Part shown: one piece after another, positions 16,086-22,011 of the stretch
Position numbering within the stretch: the stretch's first letter is position 1
How the letters are laid out: the number at the start of each line of letters is the position of its first letter
From: JOPF133 sp052144935
GTDB taxonomy: Bacteria > Acidobacteriota > Terriglobia > Bryobacterales > Bryobacteraceae
Direction: 5' to 3'
DNA: 25,902 bases
Assembly (NCBI GenBank): GCA_052144935.1
Contig: JBKQPR010000095.1
Location: 1 to 25,902, forward strand
Position numbers and translations under genes: made by a program
The notes under the pieces: generated by a model
What the model was told of the DNA's origin: nothing
The model's database searches: none
What the model saw: the letters and a program-made list of their open reading frames with translations, nothing else

Positions 16086-16440
16086 GGGCCGAGTTGCAGG
16101 AAAACCTGGAGCGGCGGCGCAAGCAGCCGCCTTCCGCGATCCGCAATAAGACGCTCGGCCATTTCGACTTCAACTTCAATCCGAAGAGGAATCGCAGCCT
16201 GGTCTTCGACCTGGCCACCTGCGCCTTCAGCCGCAAGCGCGAAGACGCATTTCTTGGTCTGGGCGGCACCGGCAAGAGCCACTTGACCCAGGCCATCGGG
16301 CAAGCCGCCCTCGAGCACGGCTAGCGCGTGCTCTATCGCGAGGCACACGTATGGCTCGCCCACCTGTCCGAGGCCGTTGTGGGCGGCACGCGCAGAGGGT
16401 TCATGGAGACCCTGACCACCGTGGCTCTGCTCATCATCGG
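16086..16440 (+). pseudogene. istB: istB ATPase pseudogene (IS21 family)
   Basis: One frame reads ENLERRRKQPPSAIRNKTLG, then HFDFNFNPKRNRSLVFDLA, then the Walker A loop GLGGTGKSHLTQAIG, all typical of IstB/DnaC-like helper ATPases. A TAG at 16322 replaces the usual Tyr codon in the sequence that normally reads GYRVLYREAH, which continues in frame after the stop. Similarity ends at LLIIG near 16438, at the Walker B strand, so the C-terminal half is lost. The N-terminal part is fused to the istA remnant. Confidence 0.88.
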
Positions 16441-16728
16441 TAAATCAAAAGCATTCGTGCGCCCTCCGCTTGGTACGGAGCACCCTGGGTCCGAAGCAGA
16501 ATGAGCTTGACCGGTACCTACTACCCGCCCTTTGGCGCGGAGCGGCGTTGGCATAGCCGCTCGGGCTGGGGCCGACGCCATGACGCTAATCTGGGGCGGC
16601 CCGCGGCTCACGCCTGCCATCAGCGCATCGTTCCAGTCCGGCCGGATCGGGCGCGATGCGGGCGGGCGTTGGGCGCCAAACTTCTAAAAAGAAGTGGGTG
16701 CACTGCTCAGGATAAAGCGTGGCGAGTG

Positions 16729-16755
16729 GATCTGAGAATGCTTCCTTATCAGATC
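16729..16755. promoter_or_regulatory. Inverted repeat, candidate operator
   Basis: GATCTGAGAA (16729-16738) pairs with TTATCAGATC (16746-16755), with nine of ten positions complementary. Another GATCT lies at 16765-16769, overlapping the -35 box of the promoter at 16763-16791. The arrangement suits a repressor or activator site. The downstream protein, with its helix-turn-helix-like segment, is a candidate ligand; this is inference. Confidence 0.4.
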
Positions 16756-16762
16756 TTAGCGA

Positions 16763-16791
16763 TTGATCTATTCTGCGTGGTCGCGCATAAT
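16763..16791 (+). promoter_or_regulatory. Sigma70-like promoter of the 173-aa protein gene
   Basis: TTGATC (16763-16768) is followed after exactly 17 nt by CATAAT (16786-16791). Transcription would start near 16798 and give a leader of about 70 nt. The 16441-16728 stretch upstream shows no recognisable gene; it contains a small palindrome ACTTCT-AAAA-AGAAGT at 16680-16695. Confidence 0.6.
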
Positions 16792-16868
16792 CGCAGTAAT
16801 GACCCTAAATGCAAACGGAACGCAGATTCTATCACTTACGATTGGGCGCTGGCCCGGAGACGTGACCC

Positions 16869-17390
16869 ATGCCCGATAAGCCCCTCTGGCTAAACCGTCT
16901 CCCGGAGGCCCTCCGCCAACTCGCTAACAGCGCCGAGCCGTGGATCGACCGGCCGGCCCTTGAGTCGCTGCTCGGCGTCGGACGCCGCCGCGCACAACAA
17001 CTCCTGGCGCCGGTCGCCAAACGCCGTGTCGGAGCCAGCCTGGTCGCCCACCGCGACGATGTCATGGCTCATTTGAAGCAAATTGCTGCCGGACAGGAAG
17101 CCTATTATGAAGAGCGCCGCCGGAAACACCTCTGGGAGCATCTTGCCCAAGCCCGGCGAGAATGGGTCCGGCAGCCGCCTGTGTTGGTCGAGGCCTCCCA
17201 GGCCGAGATGCGCCGGGTCGCAGTACATGATCTTGATGGCCTGCCGGAAGGCGTCGATCTGGCCCCCGGCTCCATCACCGTTCGCTTTCGCGATCCCGAT
17301 GAGGCTCTCCGGAAATTAATGGCGCTGGCCATGGCCATCAGCCGGAACCGCCACGCATTCGACCAACGGGTGGCTCTTCCCAGTGCCTGA
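16869..17390 (+). CDS. Conserved-looking hypothetical protein with a helix-turn-helix-like segment
   Basis: I do not recognise a named family in this 173-aa basic protein. Residues ~25-50 (WIDRPALESLLGVGRRRAQQ and on) look like a helix-turn-helix as in MerR/excisionase-like proteins. A charged helix (about 70-105) follows, and then a beta-rich end with the phrase LAPGSITVRFRDPDEALRKL. No signal peptide or membrane segment is visible, so it should act in the cytoplasm. The start ATG has a GGAG 9 nt upstream and a good promoter with a candidate operator further up. It converges on the parA/ribbon-helix-helix pair with a 99-nt gap, which suggests a shared plasmid or island origin. Confidence 0.6.
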   Translation: MPDKPLWLNRLPEALRQLANSAEPWIDRPALESLLGVGRRRAQQLLAPVAKRRVGASLVAHRDDVMAHLKQIAAGQEAYYEERRRKHLWEHLAQARREWVRQPPVLVEASQAEMRRVAVHDLDGLPEGVDLAPGSITVRFRDPDEALRKLMALAMAISRNRHAFDQRVALPSA

Positions 17391-17489
17391 ATCTGCCACC
17401 AGCTTTCCCCTCCCCACTGCGCCCGCCGCTCTGAGAGCGACTGTCCCCATCCGCTCGCCGCTTGTATGACCTGTAAATATGACTCTTAA

Positions 17490-17855
17490 TTAAAGACCAA
17501 GCAGTTTTCGGATCTCCTCTTCCGTCGGCCGCTGTCTCTCCAGGGCATCTTCCACCGCCCGGCGCACAAACTCCACCATGGTCGTGTTCTTGATCCGGCA
17601 CGTCGCTCTCAGGCGCTGCAACAGCCCGATCGGCAAGTGAAAGGTAGCTGGCTTGGTCGGTTCCTCTACCGGCGCCGCCGCTGCCGGCGGCGCGGACTGG
17701 CGGATGCCGGCGGCGTGCCCTTCCGGTACGGCCGCCGCGCCAGTAACCTCCACCGACAGAATGCTGCGCTCCACCTCCGGGTCCGTAATCGGTGCAGCCT
17801 CCACCAATGGGCGTTTCACGCCAACGAGGCCGCCGCGTTCTCGGTCGACAGGCAT
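17490..17855 (-). CDS. Ribbon-helix-helix protein, likely ParA partner
   Basis: The 121-aa protein has a long flexible Ala/Pro-rich N-terminal half. Its C-terminal ribbon-helix-helix domain starts with the strand TFHLPIGLLQRL (71-82), followed by NTTMVEFVRRAVEDALE (90-106), as in CopG/ParG-type DNA-binding proteins. The gene overlaps the parA 3' end by 40 nt. The start is fixed by a near-perfect AGGAGGTG (17868-17861) 5 nt before ATG 17855, located inside parA. In ParF/ParG- or ParA/omega-type partition systems the small RHH protein binds the centromere and stimulates the ATPase. That role fits here, but RHH antitoxin-like regulators cannot be excluded. The stop is followed by a CTGTAA site at 17471. 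Confidence 0.75.
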   Translation of the reverse strand: MPVDRERGGLVGVKRPLVEAAPITDPEVERSILSVEVTGAAAVPEGHAAGIRQSAPPAAAAPVEEPTKPATFHLPIGLLQRLRATCRIKNTTMVEFVRRAVEDALERQRPTEEEIRKLLGL

Positions 17856-18520
17856 TCAATCACCTCCTGGGTCAAACGGCGGATCTCCGCCGCCGCCTTG
17901 GAATCGGAGTCGTACGTCAAAATCGCCCGGCCCACCGACGGCGACTCCGCAAACGCCTGCCGGTGACAGATCTCCGTCCGCAACACCGCCAAGCCTTCGA
18001 AGTACTCGGCCGCCCCCGCTCTGGCCTGATCGCCCAAGCGGGTACGCGTGGGCGCTTTCCGGTTAATCAGCACCCGCGCTTGCAGTTTCGGGTTGGCCAC
18101 CGCCGATTGGCGAAGTAGTGGGATCATCGTGGCGGCGGCATCGAAATCCACGATCGAAGGCTGTACCGGGATCAGGACCAGATTCGCCGCCAGCATGGCG
18201 CTGCGGGTAATATTGTCGCGCGTGTCCGTCTTCGATCCCCCGGGCGTGCCTCCCGGCGGGCAATCGATCACGGTTACTTCGTAAGGCGCTCCGAGACTGG
18301 GGATATCCCGGTTGAGCAATTGGCTGGGCAGAGCAATCACGTCGAACCCCAACTGGTTCTCGTCGCTGTGGTTGCGCCATTTCAGCGCGCTCGTCTGCGG
18401 GTCCGCATCCACCAGTAGCACCTTGTATCCGGCTTCCGCCAGTCCGGCGGCCAGGTTGACGCTAATCGTGGTCTTCCCCGCCCCGCCCTTCTGGTTGGCG
18501 ACCGCGATGACGGTTGGCAT
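17816..18520 (-). CDS. parA: ParA/Soj-family partition ATPase
   Basis: The 234-aa protein shows all ParA landmarks: the deviant Walker A KGGAGKTT (11-18) with its signature Lys 11, the A' motif DADPQ (38-42), and Walker B VIDCPPG (84-90). Length without an N-terminal helix-turn-helix matches the short ParF/ParA type Ib family. Such ATPases coat the nucleoid and move plasmids or other cargo bound by a centromere-binding partner, here probably the overlapping RHH protein. ATG 18520 is chosen because it precedes the first strand (PTVIAVANQ) directly; the frame is open to 18559, but that extension covers the promoter. No replication gene or second partition gene is present, so this looks like a plasmid-derived cassette in an island. 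Confidence 0.9.
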   Translation of the reverse strand: MPTVIAVANQKGGAGKTTISVNLAAGLAEAGYKVLLVDADPQTSALKWRNHSDENQLGFDVIALPSQLLNRDIPSLGAPYEVTVIDCPPGGTPGGSKTDTRDNITRSAMLAANLVLIPVQPSIVDFDAAATMIPLLRQSAVANPKLQARVLINRKAPTRTRLGDQARAGAAEYFEGLAVLRTEICHRQAFAESPSVGRAILTYDSDSKAAAEIRRLTQEVIECLSTENAAASLA

Positions 18521-18530
18521 TCCGACTCTT

Positions 18531-18559
18531 ATTGTAGAGGCGTACGACCAGGAAAGCAA
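18531..18559 (-). promoter_or_regulatory. Sigma70-like promoter of the parA operon
   Basis: On the minus strand TTGCTT (18559-18554) is followed after 17 nt by TACAAT (18536-18531). Transcription should begin only a few bases before the ATG at 18520, so the leader is very short and has no full ribosome binding site. Confidence 0.65.
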
Positions 18560-18563
18560 GACT

Positions 18564-18621
18564 GGATTTACAGGGCTTAGAACGCTTACGATCTGTAATT
18601 ACACTCACTCTTGTAATACAG
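18564..18621. promoter_or_regulatory. CTGTAA-type repeats upstream of parA, candidate operator/centromere
   Basis: Three related sites lie just upstream of the parA -35: TTTACAG (18567-18573), CTGTAATTACA (18593-18603, whose core TGTAATTACA is a perfect palindrome) and TGTAATACAG (18612-18621). The last two form an inverted pair with an 8-nt spacer. A further CTGTAA occurs at 17471-17476 beyond the other end of the operon. Small RHH partition proteins usually bind such repeats upstream of parA to repress it and to mark the centromere; that function is inferred. Confidence 0.45.
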
Positions 18622-18977
18622 CCAGCCCAGCTTTATGAATTTGCTAAGGCCGCCTCACGATGCCGCCAAGCGGCCAACGCCAATACCCTCCGCCATCGGC
18701 ACCGCCGCAGAAGCCAACCCTGCAAACCGTAATCGCAGGCCCTTTCGCAGGAACACAAATCCATGCCGCCCTCGCCCCCGGCATTCAAAAACCCGAAAAC
18801 GGGAATCCGCCTGAACGGGGCAGGGAAGACCGAGAACCGAAAAATCGCGCCGGTGCCCGCAGAAGGGTCGCGCGGGGTATCAGCCGATAGCCACCCGCCG
18901 GACGCCGCCCCTCCTTCCTCAGCGGCACAATCAACGGCAGCCTCCGGTGTGACACCCGCCACGCCGCGCAACAGGCT
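18622..18977. other. Intergenic stretch between parA control region and sugar operon end
   Basis: I see no gene here. The open frames are GC-rich, without start signals or family resemblance. A small hairpin CCCG-AAAA-CGGG lies near 18792-18803. No clear T-rich terminator follows the sugar operon, which ends at 18978. Confidence 0.5.
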
Positions 18978-19934
18978 TTACTCCTTCGGTAGCCCGGGTT
19001 CGTGCTCGAAATTGACGCGCTCCTGTTCGATCACCAGCGGCCGTTGCTGCACCTGCGTGTGAATGGAAGCCACGTACTCCCCCAGAATCCCCACCGAGAT
19101 CAACTGAACCGACGCGAAAAAGAAAATCCCGATCACCAGCGGCGCTACACCCACCGAGAACCGGCTCCAAAACAGCAGCTTGTAAACCAGGTAGCCCAAC
19201 CCCGCCAGCGCCGACACGCCCGCCGTCGCAAAACCCGTGAAGGTCACCACGCGCAGCGGTACCTTCGACAGGTTGGTGATCGCCAGCATCCCAATGTCGT
19301 ACAACGTGTAGAAGTTATTCTTGGTGAAACCTCGTTTGCGCGCCGGTTGGTCGTAGTAGAGCTTCACGTGCGGCAGGCCGATCTCCGCGATGATGCCCCG
19401 GAAATACGGATACGGATCGTGAAACGACTTCACGATCTCCACCACCCGCCGGTCGTACAACCCAAAACCCGTGAAATTCTCGAACGTCTCGATTTCCGAA
19501 AGCCGCGTGATCAGCCGGTAATACATCTTGCGGATCCGGAACATCACCGGATTCTCTCCGCTGGCCCGCTTGATGCAGAGCACCATCGAATAGCCCTTCT
19601 CCCACTCCCGCACCAGGTCCGCAATCATCTCCGGCGGGTCTTGCAGATCGGCGACGATCCCGATCACGGCGTCCCCGGTGGTCTGATACAGCGCGTGAAC
19701 CGGCGACCGGATGTGCCCGAAGTTGCGCGCGTTAACGATCACCTTCACGTTGCTGTCCGCGGCCGCAATCCTCTTCAAGATCTCCACCGTGCGGTCTGAT
19801 GAGTGGTTGTCGATGAAGAGGTGCTCGTAGCGGTAGCGCCCCAGGCCGGCCATCACGGCGCGCACCCGCGCATACACTTCTTCCACGTTGCTTTCCTCGT
19901 TGAAACAGGGGGTCAGAATGCTGATGCTTTTCAC
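18978..19934 (-). CDS. Glycosyltransferase family 2, DPM1/GtrB-like with C-terminal membrane hairpin
   Basis: The 318-aa protein has an N-terminal GT-A domain with the nucleotide-binding start ISILTPCFNEESN (4-16), the turn DNHSSDRT (42-49) and the metal/donor motif VADLQDPPE (94-102). Two membrane segments (about 229-255 and 262-287) end in GEYVASIH, as in polyprenyl-phosphate sugar transferases such as GtrB and ArnC. It would move a sugar from a nucleotide donor onto undecaprenyl phosphate on the inner face of the membrane. That lipid could supply GT-C enzymes like the one at 11704-13275. The start is GTG 19934, with AGGAGG about 10 nt upstream and 22 nt after the FkbM gene. It is the last gene of the leftward operon. 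Confidence 0.9.
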   Translation of the reverse strand: MKSISILTPCFNEESNVEEVYARVRAVMAGLGRYRYEHLFIDNHSSDRTVEILKRIAAADSNVKVIVNARNFGHIRSPVHALYQTTGDAVIGIVADLQDPPEMIADLVREWEKGYSMVLCIKRASGENPVMFRIRKMYYRLITRLSEIETFENFTGFGLYDRRVVEIVKSFHDPYPYFRGIIAEIGLPHVKLYYDQPARKRGFTKNNFYTLYDIGMLAITNLSKVPLRVVTFTGFATAGVSALAGLGYLVYKLLFWSRFSVGVAPLVIGIFFFASVQLISVGILGEYVASIHTQVQQRPLVIEQERVNFEHEPGLPKE

Positions 19935-19956
19935 GCCTGCGCCGCCTCCTCGTCCA

Positions 19957-21132
19957 TCACGCTATCGCCGTCCTTTCGCGTGGCACGGCATAGCACACCA
20001 CATCCCATCCTTCCACGAGGTGTGGCCGCAGGTAAAACCGGTAATCCGGGTTGCACGACCGGATCAGCAAGGGAATCCGCCACAGATCTGGCTGCCGGTG
20101 GTAGCTGCAAATCGCTAGCACAGGCGCCCGACCGCCAATCAGTTGGCGGGTGCCGGACAGCGCATCCAACTCGGCGCCCTCGATATCCATCTTGATGTAC
20201 GAGGGAGCTTCATTCCCGAGAACTTCATCCAGTGCCACACACTCTACGTCCAGACGTCCACCCTCGGTGACCGCCGATCCGTCGGTTCCATCAGCCGCGA
20301 ATCGTACCGTTCCCGCCGCGGCCCCTACGGCGCTCTGGCGGGTTACGATGCGCCGCGCCAACGCCGGACCCAGCGCATCCACATACCCCTGTAATTTCCT
20401 GAAGCTTGACGGGTCCGGCTCGAATGCAAAGATCCGGCTGAAGGAGGACTTGGTTGCCGTGAGGAAAGCGTGTACCGTGTCGCCATCGAATGCGCCACAG
20501 TCTACGAACGTCTCATCCCCGCGGACCTTGCAAAAATCGGGGAAGTAGATCGGCTCCTGGACAGGATCGGCCATGGCGTCGAAATCGCCGTGTAACCTCC
20601 AGCGAAGCTGCGCTACATATTCCCGCCGTGAGAATTCATCCGACCAGAGCGCGTACGCAGCCCGCGCCGCTGCAGCCTCCCGCTGCACCTTGCGCGGCTG
20701 ATCGATCACGTGATAGGGCAAAAACAGCTCGGGATACTTCCAGAACAGGGCGGGGAAAAGAACCACCACACGGCAACCCAACTCCTTCAGTTGGCTCACT
20801 CGCGCGGCCATCCGGTCTTTGGAACCAACACCCCAAACAGCAATCACGAAAGTCGCCGAATCGCCAAACCGCGCCGCGGCATCCGCCGGCGAAAGCACTG
20901 GAACACCCTCGACGGATTGACCCCACAACCGGGCGTTGTTATCGGCGAAGGCCACCGGCCGAAGGCCTAGGCTCCGCAGTTTCCTTTCAATGAGGCGTCC
21001 GAGTCCTCCGGCGCCAAAGAGCACCAGCACCTCGCTGGAAGCAGCGGCTAGGCGGTCGAACTCCGTGCGCTCACGCTCTTCGGCGCCGCTTACACCTTCG
21101 TCGAAAAGCTCATCCAGTTCAGGCGCCATCAT
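19957..21132 (-). CDS. FkbM-family methyltransferase with N-terminal Rossmann-like domain
   Basis: The 391-aa protein is longer than a bare FkbM enzyme. Residues ~35-130 form an NAD/CoA-binding-like Rossmann region with LFGAGGLGRLIE (38-49), similar to the PglD/CoA-binding style of domain found ahead of some FkbM enzymes. Residues ~205-380 are the methyltransferase, with the SAM loop FVDCGAFDGDT (209-219), acidic FAFEPD (235-240) and the family signature IKMDIEGAE (313-321), then ICSYHRQPD. FkbM enzymes O-methylate hydroxyls of polyketides and sugars, so this one probably methylates a glycan residue. Its ATG at 21132 directly follows the SDR stop codon, which indicates translational coupling. 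Confidence 0.9.
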   Translation of the reverse strand: MMAPELDELFDEGVSGAEERERTEFDRLAAASSEVLVLFGAGGLGRLIERKLRSLGLRPVAFADNNARLWGQSVEGVPVLSPADAAARFGDSATFVIAVWGVGSKDRMAARVSQLKELGCRVVVLFPALFWKYPELFLPYHVIDQPRKVQREAAAARAAYALWSDEFSRREYVAQLRWRLHGDFDAMADPVQEPIYFPDFCKVRGDETFVDCGAFDGDTVHAFLTATKSSFSRIFAFEPDPSSFRKLQGYVDALGPALARRIVTRQSAVGAAAGTVRFAADGTDGSAVTEGGRLDVECVALDEVLGNEAPSYIKMDIEGAELDALSGTRQLIGGRAPVLAICSYHRQPDLWRIPLLIRSCNPDYRFYLRPHLVEGWDVVCYAVPRERTAIA

Positions 21133-22011
21133 CTACTCATCAAAACCCAACAGCCCCGGATCGATGGCCGCTCTGCGCGACGCATACCATTCATACAGCC
21201 GCACGATGGATTCCTTCCGCTCGCGGAACCGAAACGTGGGGATCTCCGCCATCAGGCGTCGATTGGCGCCGCTGTATTCGCTGCCCAAGCCCTCTTGCCG
21301 CACCACGATCTCCAGCCGCTTGCCGGACGCCTCGATCACCTCCGCCGCCAATGTCTTCAGGTCCACCGGACGGCCGGTCGAAACATTATACTGCCGGTGC
21401 CGAAAGCTCGCGGCCAGGAAGTGCTCCAGAATGCGCGCCAGGTCTTCCACGTCGAGGTAATCGAAAAACACATTCTGCCGCATCACCACGGGCCGATCCC
21501 AAACCGCGCGGCAGCAGGCGTTTGAGATGAAACGCACCCGCCAATCTTCGTAGGGGCCGAACACCCCGAACAGGCGCAGTTCGTAAACCTCCTCGTCCGC
21601 GCGGATCGATTTGGCGCACAGGTACTTCGAAAACCCGTATTCGTCGGCCGGCACTCGCGCGTCGAACTCCTCTTCGGTCGCCAGCGGCGGCACGCACGCC
21701 CGATCGTAAACCGCGCCGGAACTCAGGAACAGCATCCTGCCAAAAGCGTGCGGATTACGCGCCAGGTTGAAAAACATCCGGCAGTTGCGCTCCACCAACT
21801 CCGGCGCGCTGCCCAGCGCCCGGTTGGAGCGCTCACTGGCCGCGTGGACGATCGCGTCGAAGCGGTGGCGCTCCAGATAACAGCGCACCGCCTCCGGATC
21901 CAGCAGGTTCAGCTCGCTGCGCGCTGGCGTGGCCACCTGATGGTTTGCGGAAAAACGCGGCGCCACGTTACGGCCGATGAAACCGCTCGCGCCGGTCAAC
22001 AGAACCTTCAA
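21133..22011 (-). CDS. NAD-dependent epimerase/dehydratase (extended SDR)
   Basis: The protein is 292 aa from the TTG start. The Rossmann loop is GASGFIG (7-13), the catalytic Ser lies in LFLSSGAVY (S97/S98), and YGFSK supplies Tyr 125 and Lys 129. These define an extended SDR acting on nucleotide sugars. The frame is open to 22476, but that extension lies inside the upstream gene and has no resemblance to the family. The TTG overlaps the stop of the ThDP-enzyme gene by 4 nt (TTGA). Direct coupling to the ThDP enzyme suggests it reduces or epimerises that enzyme's product. In the yersiniose pathway an SDR-type reductase (YerF) follows the ThDP enzyme YerE in this way. The exact substrate is not readable from sequence. 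Confidence 0.87.
   Translation of the reverse strand: MKVLLTGASGFIGRNVAPRFSANHQVATPARSELNLLDPEAVRCYLERHRFDAIVHAASERSNRALGSAPELVERNCRMFFNLARNPHAFGRMLFLSSGAVYDRACVPPLATEEEFDARVPADEYGFSKYLCAKSIRADEEVYELRLFGVFGPYEDWRVRFISNACCRAVWDRPVVMRQNVFFDYLDVEDLARILEHFLAASFRHRQYNVSTGRPVDLKTLAAEVIEASGKRLEIVVRQEGLGSEYSGANRRLMAEIPTFRFRERKESIVRLYEWYASRRAAIDPGLLGFDE

Larger units (their letters stand above)
15373..16440 (+). mobile_element. IS21-family insertion sequence relic with internal deletion
   Basis: The stretch carries pieces of both IS21 genes in their normal order, istA then istB, but the 3' part of istA and the start of istB are missing and the remainders are joined near 16080-16100. Stops and frameshifts break both. 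Outside these limits I could not identify intact terminal inverted repeats. Confidence 0.85.

Noticed and set aside
18633..18971. 112-aa minus-strand open frame downstream of the GT2 gene
   Set aside because: No start signal, no motif and a composition typical of non-coding GC-rich sequence.
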